A DNA stretch of 64,000 nt from Loripinus fragilis (taxonomy: Eukaryota; Mollusca; Bivalvia; Lucinida; Lucinidae), in NCBI GenBank assembly GCA_964019695.1, contig OZ026527.1, positions 74,611,471 through 74,675,470 on the forward strand, given 5' to 3'. This document shows positions 12,100-22,599 of this stretch, piece by piece (the stretch's first letter is position 1; each line of letters starts with the position of its first letter). Below the pieces are notes generated by a model. That model was not told the DNA's origin, searched no databases, and saw nothing but the letters and a program-made list of their open reading frames with translations. A program made the position numbers and the translations under genes.

Positions 12100-12556
12100 G
12101 TGACACAGCCACATAACATGAAGAAGCCATTAAAATAAAGCAACCAGCTCTCTCTTCCTTAGCGTGATTTTTTTTAAAAACTAGAAAGGACACTGCGCAA
12201 TGCATGCACTGATCCAGAGCCGCCCCTCTGGTGAAACACACGTTGTATAGGTTTTTAGACGCAAACGCACTTGTACCCCTCCTGGAAAAAGTAAGACACG
12301 CCCCCCTCCTTGGAAAATGTTAGACCCACATCCCTTTGAAAACTAAAGTTGAGGTATGAAAAAACGAAAATAATAACTATGTTGTCAGAACATTTTTTAC
12401 AGTTTGATCTGGACATCCTGAAGAAAATTCCTGGATCCGCGCATGCAATGCATGTCAAAACAACGACCAAACACACAAACCCCAAAAGCAATGGGAGCCA
12501 CAATATACAATGAATCAACAATAACAGAACCACCGCCTTAGAACGGACAATAACCT
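12100..12556 (-). mobile_element. Type-B PLE tail split by a small insertion
   Basis: 12100-12206 matches the AGCAACCAGCTCTCTCTTCC part of type-B tails, and 12445-12556 matches the later part through ACCACCGCCTTAGAACGGAC. Between them, 12207-12444 is foreign sequence. Confidence 0.65.
12207..12444. mobile_element. 238-bp insertion with 10-bp target duplication
   Basis: GCAATGCATG occurs immediately before (12197-12206) and after (12445-12454). The insert ends CTGGATCCGCGCATG and begins CACTGATCCAGAG, so its tips resemble those of the GGATCC-tipped MITE family even though the interior differs. The direct duplication inside a recognisable tail makes the borders exact. Confidence 0.65.
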
Positions 12557-12892
12557 AAGTCAATAGTGGTACTTAAATTTTCGCTTTATATTCTGCTGTT
12601 GTCAAAATTCAAAATGTGTTTAGTTCGCTAGGAGGCTTCCAAACTTAATATACAATGTATAATGCCAGGTGACAAATTCCTTGGTTCAACATATTACATC
12701 CAGGCACAGGATACCAACAAAAATAAGTTTAATACGAGCCATGAGCAACTACTATTATTTAATTTCATGTCAACCCATTTTAGCTGAATGGACTTACCAA
12801 CTTATCAGTAAGATTAGCACATTTCCAATTTGAAGGGTTGTTGGTGGTACTTTTTTTAAAAAAAATAACAGAACATTATGTAAGCATATAGT
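12557..12892. other. No gene seen
   Basis: AT-rich spacer without recognisable repeats or coding signal. Confidence 0.5.
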
Positions 12893-12951
12893 GAAGATTC
12901 TGATCAGACACCGTATAAAGCGGTGCCTGATCTAGGTTTTCACTGTTTGCC
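12893..12951. repeat. CACTGTTTG-arm palindrome, copy 1
   Basis: Arms GCATATAGTGAAGA and TTTTCACTGTTTGC enclose a TGATCAGACACCG / CGGTGCCTGATC stem. The apex is specific to this copy. Confidence 0.65.
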
Positions 12952-13794
12952 TATACCCAATACAAAGGATGTTAGGCGTAAACGGGTTAAATATCATAAA
13001 TACATATTTGTTTGTTTGATTGTGTGATGTTTGGTTCCATTCATCATATTGTACATAATACATGTCGGAGGAAATTGAGGTATATATTTTTATGTTCACA
13101 GACACAATCTGAAGTATCACTTTTGTAAAACTTTCCTTCGGACTTTATGAACATTTTTCTCTATCTGCCGTGACCATTCTGATAGCCAAGTGTCATCTTC
13201 ACGTTTCTGATCCTCCAAACAGTTCTGTGTGTGACACTGTCGAAAATGATGGATGTATCCTTCTGTTGCATGGATCCTTTGCCTACAATAGATCATAATA
13301 GTTGTGTAAATTTACAGAATCTGACACATAACATTCAATCGGGAAAGTCTGGCACCATTCGAGAATTGAATCAAGCCTCGGGTGTACGTAATTAAGGCGC
13401 ATTGTGCGTAGTACTATGAACAAAAAATATGGAAGGGATTATCCGACGAAATTCTTTGTGTCCAATTTAGTTTTTTTAAGATTGCAATTTTATTTCTCAA
13501 ATTATGTCAGTGTATCATGTAAATTGCCTTATTATAACAGCTTTGGTCAATGGATGTTGCTTAAGAATTAAAAAATAGTACAAAGTAAACTATCAATAGC
13601 ATCAACAACATTATAAAGTGGCATGAAACAAGCATTTGAAGCATTGAATATTGTCGGTAATACCGCGCTTCTTTCTATGCTATATATTTTGACGCCAGAG
13701 GGCGCACTTTATAATTTATAGTATATCCCTTTTTCGGAACTCATCGATTTATTTCGGAAAACGGTGCCAGGAGTCATTTTGACTGAATGATTTA
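12952..13794. other. No gene seen; contains a CCAGAGGGCGC site
   Basis: No coding signal. CCAGAGGGCGC lies near 13696 and matches the core of the CTCF motif; a mirror copy lies near 18797. Confidence 0.45.
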
Positions 13795-13846
13795 TCCAAA
13801 AATTGTATCGATTCCTGATCTTTGCCCTCTTTCTTACTTTTTGCTC
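13795..13846 (+). mobile_element. Short type-A PLE tail end
   Basis: About 50 bp matching the extreme end of the type-A tail: TGTATCGATTCCTGATC, TTTGC, then TTACTT. Confidence 0.6.
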
Positions 13847-13999
13847 ATGAAATAAACCGTAACAAAAATGAATATCAACGAAAACATTACAAAAATGAAA
13901 ATGTCTTAAGTTTAAAGGGAAGCAACCTAGTGGAAATACAAGTTAAAATTTTAAGAAAAGATTAGAAATGAGCCCATTATACCAACTTTTAATAGTACA

Positions 14000-14046
14000 A
14001 TATATGTAAGATAATTCACTCGCTAAAGCTTGTGGATTATCTCCAT
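14000..14046 (-). repeat. Small palindromic repeat, copy 1
   Basis: On the minus strand AAGCTTTAGCGAGTG lies between GATAAT and ATTATC. A very similar block lies at 30966-31012 (GAGCTTTAGCGAGTGGATTA). Confidence 0.5.
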
Positions 14047-14109
14047 ATAAAGGCGGACACAATTACATATATGAATGATGAAAGGAGACTATTCCAGCAA
14101 CCATGATCA

Positions 14110-14272
14110 AACCGCCAGCGAAAGGACATAACGCCATTTAAATGGCGTTTTGCTGGCGGGTCGATGATGGCCCACTGAAAAAAGGTATTTGGATTCTCTC
14201 TCTCCCCTCACCAACTGAAAAAAGTTGACAGAGTTGGAGCCGTTTGACACCCCCTTACTGGATGCGCGCATG
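14110..14272 (-). mobile_element. GGATCC-tipped MITE, copy 2, truncated
   Basis: Contains the central palindrome ACGCCATTTAAATGGCGTT and the right tip ending TGGATGCGCGCATG. The other end is missing. Confidence 0.6.
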
Positions 14273-14669
14273 GAAGAGGTACCCACAACATATTTAGAAG
14301 ACGGCTTGTATGCCATATGATCTGTCTTAAAACAATGAAACTAAACCTTTCTACATGTAAAAAAGGGAACTTCTTCTTAGCATTTATTTACATCCCAACA
14401 CCAGGATCTGATATCATGAAATTTCGAACTTAGCACAATAGCGAGTGAAGAAGGCTGAAATGAGTCTGTGCACATGTGGAATCTCGATAGAGCCTTCTCA
14501 CCGAACAGACGTCGATGAAAGCTCAGAATTTTGGCATCTAGACAAACTAAATATTGTAGATGGTTAATCCCTAAGATGAAGATGGTCATATACTATAAAC
14601 AGGTTTGACTTTAATTCAAACTGTTATGACTTTAATTCAAACTATTGACTATTTGAAGAAAAAATCCCG
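14273..14669. other. Spacer between two inverted MITE copies
   Basis: About 400 bp with no coding signal, separating oppositely oriented copies of the GGATCC-tipped family. Confidence 0.5.
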
Positions 14670-14983
14670 CATGCGCAGATCAAGCTTTTTTTCAGAGGGG
14701 TCCAACTCTGACAACTTTGTTTTTATAGTTGATGAGGAGAGAGATGATCCAAATACCATAAAAGTGTGTCATCATTGGCTCGCCAGCGAAGCGCCATTTA
14801 AATTGCCAGCAAAACGCCATTTAGATGGATTAATGATGGACGAACATCAACAATGCTGGCTTGGAAGTTTTATGATATCCAGGGGTGACCAGTATCGCTA
14901 AGGAGCCCTATAACTGTCTGATCTTCCAGGGGGTTCAGACCCATCTCCCCTACCCAATATCCCCCCCAACGGATCCACCCATG
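14670..14983 (+). mobile_element. GGATCC-tipped MITE, copy 3
   Basis: Starts CATGCGCAGATCAAG and ends CGGATCCACCCATG. The interior matches the copy at 51554-51846 (GAGGAGAGAGATGATCC; GGAGCCCTATA). The central palindrome is disturbed by a repeated GCCATTTA block. Confidence 0.65.
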
Positions 14984-15065
14984 CCTCGAATAATCGAGAA
15001 TTGACCTGTTTCTGAAGCCTAATAAGCCAGCACAAGGGGTTTTGGAGGGTCTTAATCGGGTACCT

Positions 15066-15215
15066 CTAAAATCGCTAAGCAGTAAAATTTAGGCCCACAG
15101 ATCGCTAATCAATACAGTTTTGGCCCAAAAATCAGCAATCAGTAAAATTTAGGACCAAAATCGCTTAACAGTGAAAGATGACCCCAAAATCAGTAATCAG
15201 CAAAAATTTGACAAA
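15066..15215 (+). repeat. Minisatellite, about 30-bp units, five copies
   Basis: Successive variants of AAAATCGCTAAGCAGTAAAA followed by TTTAGGCCCA, with CGCTAATCA and CAGCAATCAGT forms. Units differ by several bases. Confidence 0.7.
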
Positions 15216-15414
15216 ATCTGTAAAATATCTTAGAAGACATGCCATTTGGGCGATAAAAACTATTTTTAAGACTACTTGATGCAAATGACAGTCTAATCTG
15301 GGTCCACACGATCTGCATGTATGCTTATATGCAGCAGATAACTTTAGCAGATATATTTGCTCCATGGTCACCAATAAATAACTAGCCGGCCACTTCTTAC
15401 CTCCAACAGTTTAC

Positions 15415-15660
15415 TGTGTATACAAATGGATCTTTCCTTCTGGTTTGATGCAATTCACTTTGGATAGGCCACTGTACATACCTTGGGGTGTGAGGTTATA
15501 GTTTTTAAAAGTAGTTTTTGTTTTTTTTGTCTGAAGATCTTTTTTACTTAACAAACAGTATAGACCTTGATGAAATGCCACATAATGTGGCATTTCTTCT
15601 GGGTCTTCACTGTTTATAAAAGTATCCATTTAGGGGTTTCTCGTATACAAAGGGTTAATT
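15415..15660 (-). repeat. Dispersed repeat with CTTCCTTCTGGTTTGAT block
   Basis: CTTCCTTCTGGTTTGATGCA followed by ACTTTGGAT and a GAGGTTATAG block has a relative at 50025-50110. Short pieces occur near 35766 and 43247 on the other strand. The palindrome at 15551-15616 lies inside it. Confidence 0.5.
15551..15616. repeat. CACTGTTTG-arm palindrome, copy 2
   Basis: ACAAACAGTATAGACC and GGGTCTTCACTGTTT enclose a perfect GAAATGCCACA / TGTGGCATTTC stem with a TAA-like loop. Confidence 0.75.
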
Positions 15661-16394
15661 GCTTTGCCAAATTATTAAAAGTATGTTACTGTTACATGAA
15701 CGTGCTTGAACGGTAGTTCGACTTATTTTTTTCAGCACTAATGGCCAACTAAGCCACGAACTGACACATCAATCAATGGCTTCAGGGTTAAGTGATCTAT
15801 GAATCAGAGAAACTTTCACCCAGTAGATCAGCCTGGATCTGTATCAACCAAGTCTGACCAGTTTTCGCTGTGTGCTCAATGGTACATGTATCGTCTATAA
15901 AGTTTCCATACTTCATATTAATTGATGGACCTTGAAGGGCAATCGGACAACTGTGGATAGATCATTAACACAGGTTACTGTAGAACGACATGGAATATTT
16001 TTTTCCATCAAATTCGCTAACCGTTGAAACGCCCCATTCCACTATTAATTCATGGTCATTATTTGCTAATCAATAAACCCTATTGACACCCTCATTTTGT
16101 ACTTGTCGCATTTAAGACCACCAAAGACACAGTCTCACCAGGTACAAATCTGTTCATTTGGTGTTGTTATTTCTTTTATTAATTATGTCTAACTTTTTTT
16201 ACAATGGATGGGGGTGGGGCGGGGTCCAATTTGTCTATTTTAAATGAAGCTAAAAAAATTATATGGGCCGGTTCATTTTTTCCTGGGGGTAGGGGTCCAT
16301 TTGCTTATTCCTATGGAAACCTATACATCTTATGATTTTCCATGTCAGGAGTCTCTGTCGAACCCACCTCTCTGGATGATACTGTTTTTTTGGC
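15661..16394. other. No gene seen
   Basis: No coding or repeat structure recognised apart from runs of T and G near 16190-16215. Confidence 0.45.
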
Positions 16395-16665
16395 TACTCC
16401 TTGGGTGTAACCAGCATTGGTCTGGGTTGGTTTATGTTTTTCATTTAATATCCCAGGAACACCCGACTGCCAGGCTCAACTGGCATTCTTTCTGGGTTTA
16501 AAGCCTCTTGGAACACACGGCCTTGGCTTAAAGTATGATCCGACAGACAAGGAAAACTATTCACTATATGTTTTTGTGGCCATGTTCCTTGGCTGTACCA
16601 GTACTGGCTGGTGGGTTTATGCTTTTTGTGGTTCACTATTCACTATACCGCGGTGGCTACATTAA
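16395..16665 (-). repeat. tRNA-Thr-derived repeat body, two partial units
   Basis: On the minus strand it reads like the unit bodies at 20483-21375: AACCACAAAAAGCATAAACC, then TACTGGTACAGCCAAGGAAC. A second, diverged unit lies at 16395-16520. The tRNA-like head is not preserved. Confidence 0.6.
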
Positions 16666-16912
16666 AAAAATTAACCTAGTATATTATTTATAACTATGAT
16701 TTTTCAAATATATATGAGTTAACTGAGATGACGCCTTTTATTCTCATTTCGAGTGAAATTTATTTTTTTTTTCATATAGATAAACAGTCAATTTAGGTGT
16801 AGAAAAATATACTTTATAAATGCATCAGCTCTACAACATGAAAAAATAGATATACGATATACATTGTGTATGTCAGCTTGAAAAATAAAGGGAGGTAAAG
16901 TTCGTCAAGACA

Positions 16913-16913
16913 A

Positions 16914-16997
<84 letters not shown>
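16913..16997. repeat. (TA)n microsatellite
   Basis: About 40 TA repeats, nearly uninterrupted. Confidence 0.97.
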
Positions 16998-17001
<4 letters not shown>

Positions 17002-17050
17002 TGTGGTATCCTGACCCAGTAAATACATAAAATGAGCTATGACAAGATTT

Positions 17051-17249
17051 TTGTTTGTTTGATTTGATTCTTTACGTCCCATCAACAATCTTTCAGTTAA
17101 AAAGGGACCGATCTTCCTGGGTTGAACCAGTTCTAAGCTAGGATTAATGTGTCTTGCTCAAGGACACAACACAGTGACTCCGGTGAGGCTCTAACCCGTG
17201 GCCCCTCGGTCTCGAGTCAAGCACTCTTCCATTGAGCCACTGCGCTCCC
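17051..17249 (-). mobile_element. tRNA-derived SINE, nearly full length
   Basis: On the minus strand it starts GGGAGCGCAGTGGCTCAATG (box A region). It then has GGGTTAGAGCCTC (box B region), a GTGTTGTGTCCTTGAGCAAG body, and ends GACGTAAAGAATCAAATCAA followed by ACAAACAAA. Same family as 56905-57093 and 58753-58926. Confidence 0.85.
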
Positions 17250-17252
17250 AGC

Positions 17253-17443
17253 TGTGACATGATATTTCCAACAATGTGATATGTGCGATCAGAGAGGCTC
17301 AGACCAGCCTGCGCAGTCTGGTCAGAGCCTTTGACAGCTGATTGAATATTCACATGAACTGCTTAAGCTTAAAATGAGACTACACAAGCTCATCTCAGTC
17401 TATTCATGTCAAAATGCCACATTGTTGGAAATCACGTGTTGCG
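17253..17443. mobile_element. TTTCCAACAATGTGG MITE, copy 1
   Basis: The ends are inverted repeats of about 25 bp: GTGACATGATATTTCCAACA on the left and CCACATTGTTGGAAAT on the right. A CTGCGCAGTCTGGTC palindrome lies in the middle. It abuts the SINE at 17051-17249 with 3 bp between. Related copies are at 46201, 52236 and 58505. Confidence 0.8.
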
Positions 17444-17574
17444 ACTCATATATTGTTGTGTCGAAGCTTGTCCGGATGTGAGGCGGGAATGAATGAATGA
17501 CACAGTAGTAGATCTACATATGTTGTTTGTGTCCGAGCTTGGTGGGACGGTACGAAGTTTTTCTTAAGCATCAC

Positions 17575-17690
17575 CGGTGTCACAGCGTTGTGTCCTTGAA
17601 AAAGACCCATTTATCCTTCATCTCGGGAAGACCCGTCCAAACGTAACTTAAAGATTGTTGACTGGGGCGTAAAGAATCAAATCAAACAAA
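17575..17690 (+). mobile_element. SINE fragment (3' body)
   Basis: GCGTTGTGTCCTTGAAAAAG through TTGACTGGGGCGTAAAGAAT and ATCAAATCAAAC. The tRNA-like head is missing. Confidence 0.75.
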
Positions 17691-19302
17691 AAAAATACAT
17701 CTCCCTCGTTCAATAATTACCGGTGTATACTAATTACCGATGCATTCCCTTTCCTCCAAATGACTATCATGTGAGTAATTATCGTTTGGAATTTTCCAAC
17801 CATCATTGTTTACGATACATTTTCCTCTTGTCATTAAAGAAAAAAATGCAGAAATATAGTTTCTGAGGGTAATTGACTTACTTCTTGTTTGTATAGCACA
17901 AAATCATGATGCGGATTTGCCATTATATATTATCAAAAATATGTTTCATTGAAAAAAATAAGAAATTGCCTTTGGAAAAGTGTGTCTACTGGTTGTGTAA
18001 GGCTTTGGCAGACTGGTTCCCTGCGTAAAGACTGAAAATGACGTCAAACTTTGTTTCAGCACATGGGTCACATTATGCCCAAATATGGCTGAAAGGTGTA
18101 GACATAAAAAATCCCACCTCTATTTTATTTTTATTTTTTACGCTCTTTTGGTGCTATCTCTGGTTGGGCATATCCCCAATATTGACTATGTGATCTGTTT
18201 ATGATTATGGAACATACTTGTGATGATATTAGTGACCATGAATGAAAGACAACAAGTATTAACTTTGTACAAACATTGTATTGTTTACCTATTTTTTTCA
18301 TCTACATTAAAGAAAAGTGGTATACCTCTCAAAATCAGGCAAATGAAATATAATAAACTTTCAAACAGGTCCTTTACTGCTATCACTTTGACGGCCACTA
18401 ATTAGTTCAGAATAGAAACCCATCACACGAAGAGTTTTCTACCCAGATAATTTTCTAGAGCATTGGTTTACTCATACACCGGTAATTAGTAACAACAGAC
18501 ATTTTAAATATCACCTAGGGTAGTCCAAAATAAATTAAATTTTCAGCAAGTTAAACTTTATTTTGAAGCATATATCAATTGTATTCACTGAAAGAATGAA
18601 TGATCAGTTTAACAAGATGTCATTCATTGGTTTCTGTTAAATAGTTTGTTATATACCCTGTCTTAAACAATTAGTACAACGGTAATCAGTAACACCAGTA
18701 TAGAGGTAATTTCTAGGTAAAAGAAATCATCCATAACACCGTTTGCAACGAGTGGTACTTGTTTGGGAGAAATTATTAATTTCCGATAATTCGGTGCGCC
18801 CTCTGGCGTCAAAAAACTTAGCATTTCACCTTTGTATTATGACAATCCAGTCCTGCCTCATGACAACCTAGTTCTGCCTATTTACAACCTAGTTGTGCCT
18901 TTTGAAACCCGAGAAATGACATAATCTGAATCTAAATACGAATGAAACGACTACTAAATGACAATTTGCATGATATAATGACACAATTTACAAAGTAAAC
19001 TGAGATTACCAACATACAAAAACAAACTTGTATGCATAGAGTATCGGCGGAAATTTTATTCCATAAAAAAACTCCATTTTGCTAGCCAGAACTGGCGTCA
19101 GAAAAATTGGTTCTGTAGCATGTGTGTTCAGCTGTTTCAAAATTTATTTTCTTATTACCCGAAAAGTTTAATCAGCAGAATAAATGAACTTTATGTATTT
19201 TTCAATAAAATATCGCTGAAAAACATACAACTACATCTTTAACCATTTGTTTTGCTTCAGTCACACTTGTTATTGTCTTGATATGGTTTATGTGGCGTCA
19301 GC
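17691..19302. other. No gene seen; contains a mirrored CCAGAGGGCGC site
   Basis: AT-rich. GCGCCCTCTGG near 18797 is the reverse complement of the CTCF-core-like site at 13696. Three consecutive phrases near 18845-18900 (CAATCCAGTCCTGCC, CAACCTAGTTCTGCC, CAACCTAGTTGTGCC) are a short tandem repeat. No coding signal. Confidence 0.45.
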
Positions 19303-19334
19303 GTCACGTTATGTAACGTCAGCGTCACGTTATC
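19303..19334 (+). repeat. Tandem CGTCAGCGTCACGTTAT, two copies
   Basis: Two copies of CGTCAGCGTCACGTTATG, each carrying CGTCA elements of CREB/ATF type. No transcription unit was found beside it. Confidence 0.45.
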
Positions 19335-20482
19335 AAAGTAGATCATCGATGTACATCCTAGGTCTGATGCCACGAAATTGGCTGAGACAGTTCGATTGAC
19401 ATACCAGTGAACCTTTGGATAGTGTCAGAAACTGGTTATTTCATATACATGCAGTACATTGACTTTGTTTTAATTGGATGTTGATACACTGTTAGGTATA
19501 TGACATACGGCGCCATGCAGAGTCTCCACTTGGCCTGTGTTGGCGGCAACGTGTAACAAAAGTAGTGTTTATACTAGCATGCCAACAAAATCAGGGTGGG
19601 ATGGTAGGAAACATCCGTCATTTGTTTCACATGACTACATATGAAAATTTTACATCAAATGGCGTATAATATTCCAATGGGAGAGTAAGGAATGTCAAAC
19701 GTTGCAATATTGTATCTGGATATATATTTAAGAAAATATTTATGGTCTATATATTTATGGACTAAAACTACTTTATTGTGTAAAAATATTTATGGTCTAT
19801 AAAAATGTTTTTTTTTGTAAAAAAAATATTTGTTTTGTTTTTATGTTCTGAAAATATATTTATTGTCTATATAAAATCTTCATTCTCTATAAAAATATTT
19901 GTTAGGTATAATCAGCATTGTGGGATACTAGCTATTTCCACCAGCACATGAGATTACGAACAATGCTATGCTATCTAGTGGGACTAAAGGTAGCATCTTT
20001 GTGTTTGGAGGCAGCGAAGGTTGTGATGCTGAAATATAATATTTCAAATGCGACATATAAAGTGAGCATATTGAAGGCTGAAGCGAAACTGGGCAGATGC
20101 GTGTGTTTAGTGGAGCCTTCGCTGGGCGTTCTATGTTTGGCCATAATCGCGCTAGAACATCCGATGTAATCATGCTCAAAGTATAAGATAGGTTGTGTTA
20201 GCGATAAGCTTATACATGTATAGAACTCCAGCTTATAAAATTTTAGTTGTCTCCCTTTAAACATTATAGCAGATAAGATCCGTTTTAAAATTCGTTGACA
20301 GATGAATTAATATTACTTGGTTTCCTAATTTGAATTTCACTACAATTTGAAAAAATAATCTCTAATTATTTTTAACGCAAAAAACTATCAATAAATACCT
20401 ACCCATATTTTTTAAGATTAAAACATTATGTACACTTTTTTCGCAAGAATATAAACTTATTTACGATGGTTCAATTGAGGGA

Positions 20483-21375
20483 AGCCACCGTGTTGTAGGG
20501 GATAAACCTATGTCTTGTAAACCAGGGGTCGCAGGTTCGATTCCCGGCTTCTCCCAGTCTGTCAGATGAGACTTTAAGCCGTTGCCCCGTCTTCTGAGAC
20601 GCTTTAAAACCAGAACCACTGCCGGTTGAGCTTCGGGAGTTCCTGGACATAGAACCACAAAAATCATAAACCCACCCAGCTAGTACTGGTACAGCCAAGG
20701 AACACGGCCACAAACAATAAAATCCGCCATGGTGTAGGGGATAAACCTATGTCTTGTAAATCAGGGGTCGCAAATTTGATTACCAGTTTCTCCATAAAAC
20801 CACTTTCAGTGAGCCTTTGGGTGTTTTCTGCATAAAACCAACACACAAATCATAAACAAACCCGGTGGAACGGGTTAATACCCAGAACAGCCACAAAAAA
20901 AATGTAAAGGGGATAAATAAGAATATGCCTTGTAAACCAGGGGTCGCAGGTTTGATACCCAGCTTCTCAAAGACCACTTTAGGTAGAGCCTTTCGGGTGC
21001 TCCCGGCAACCATAAACCCTCCCGGACCAGTACTTGTTACTACCCATGGATAAGCCACAAAAAGTTTTTGCCTTGTAAACCAGGGGTCTCAGATTCAATT
21101 TCTGGGTACTCGGATAAACCACTTTCTGTTGAGCCTTTGGGTGCTGCCGTCATAAAATACACCAAATCATAAACCCTTCCCGACCAGTACTGGTTACTAC
21201 CCAATGAAAATCCGCAAAAATGTTTTTGGTGGAGGGGATAAGCTCAGGGGTCGCAGGTTCAATTGCTGGCATCTCCAGAACCTTTTCCCGTCTAGCCTTT
21301 GGGTGCATCCGTCATAACATAAACCTTCACGGCGCAGTACTGGCTACTTCCCAGGGAAAGCCACAAAATGTTTTT
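20483..21375 (+). repeat. Tandem array of tRNA-Thr-derived units, five copies
   Basis: The phrase CTTGTAAACCAGGGGTCGC, the anticodon-loop to T-arm part of a threonine tRNA with anticodon TGT, starts units at about 20511, 20752, 20928 and 21071. A worn form is at about 21239. Each is followed by GTTCGATTCCCGGCTTCTC or a variant, and a body ending in ATAAACCC..ACTGG..CCACAAA. Acceptor-stem pairing is lost, so these are SINE-like units, not working tRNA genes. Confidence 0.7.
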
Positions 21376-21766
21376 CGGTCTAGTCAGAGCCTTCGCTGCC
21401 TACAAACACAAAGGTGCTATCTCTCGTCCCACTAGATACCATAGCACTGTACATTAAAAACTATACTTTTACCAGACCATTATTCTCAATATAAGGGCAA
21501 AGGTATGCCAGAGTTACAAATGCGATTTTCCTTAGTGATTTGATACACTTTCTAAAGTTTTCCTCTTACTTCACTCCACGCTGGCCCTTTTGGTGGGACA
21601 TCAAAACAAAACCAACACATCCAAGTAACGAGCTGTAAAGGTCTTGACAAGAATGTGCATTTTCGCAGGCTCACCTGAGCCTTCATTGCATGACAATCCG
21701 ATAAATACCGTAATCTCATGTGCTGGCTCGTAAAGGGAATCAATATGATAGGCCTAGAACTGTAAC

Positions 21767-22170
21767 TGTTTTCCATAGACCTCCATTATAGCCTTTAAGT
21801 AAGCTGTGGTTCTCACAACTCTTAAAGAGCAATGTGGCTGCCATAGAATTGGAGATTGGACCTAGTTCAATCTATAAAAAAGAATGAGAAACCCTGGTGA
21901 CCGCCCTTTTTAACCACTTTTTGCCCCTGAAGGTGCGCACCCTGCATGAGAGGAAAATTTCATTGAAAAAATACCAAAATGCAAGATATTTCTTTCTAAG
22001 CAGCACCAGAAAACTTAATCAACTTAAGCAGTCAGATGTTGATTTAAATAGTGCAGCAAATATCCGTCTAATAAAATATGATTTGTGTCCAGTAATTTTA
22101 TCATTGACCAATCACGAAGCACTTTTCAGCTTATTTATTGTGCTGAGCTTCCAACCACCTTTGGAGGCTA
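21767..22170 (+). repeat. Dispersed repeat R1, copy 2
   Basis: Same order of blocks as 1687-2110: GTTTTCCATAGACCTCCATT, ATTGGACCTAGTTCAAT, CATGAGAGGAAAA, AACTTAATCAACTTAAGCAG. Lies inside the foldback element. Confidence 0.7.
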
Positions 22171-22599
22171 TCACTGCCCTTTTTACAAGTACAGGTCTGT
22201 AACCTGATGAGTAGAAGTACCAATATGGCACGGTCGCCAGTGAAACAGTCACACGACCTTTAAGGAAATAGCTAGTATCCCACAATGCTAATTTTACCCA
22301 ACAAATATTTTTTTATCCAATGAATAACTTTATATTAGACAATAAATTTATTTTAGAGCATAAATATATTTTAAGACAATAAATACAAATTTTAGACAAA
22401 TATTTGTAACACAATAAATATATTTTAGTCCATAAATATTTATTTTACAGCAAATGTTTTTATAAACCATATTTTTTACACATTAAATACATTTTCACAC
22501 AATAAATACATTTTAGTTCATAAATATATATTTCATACCATGATAACTATTTTAATATAGAACTGATAAATATCCATATACAATATTGCGCGTTTGCCA

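Larger units (their letters stand above)
19693..22599. mobile_element. 2.9-kb foldback element with long inverted ends
   Basis: The left arm (19693-19939) and right arm (22264-22599) are inverted relatives. The outer tips share CAATATTGTATNTGGATAT. The inner tips share ATTGTGGGATACTAGCTATT exactly. Between these, both arms consist of short AT-rich subrepeats such as AAATATTTATGGTCTATA and AATATATTTATTGTCT. Inside lie a tRNA-Thr-derived array (20483-21375) and repeat R1 copy 2. A second inverted pair (19963-20025 against 21385-21450, GTGTTTGGAGGCAGCGAAGG) suggests nesting. No transposase is seen. Confidence 0.65.

Noticed and set aside
16873..17088. Open frame with alternating Tyr-Ile run
   Set aside because: Product of the (TA)n microsatellite.
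20487..20556. Possible working tRNA-Thr gene
   Set aside because: The anticodon region is tRNA-Thr-like, but the acceptor and T stems do not pair and the unit is one of a decayed tandem series.
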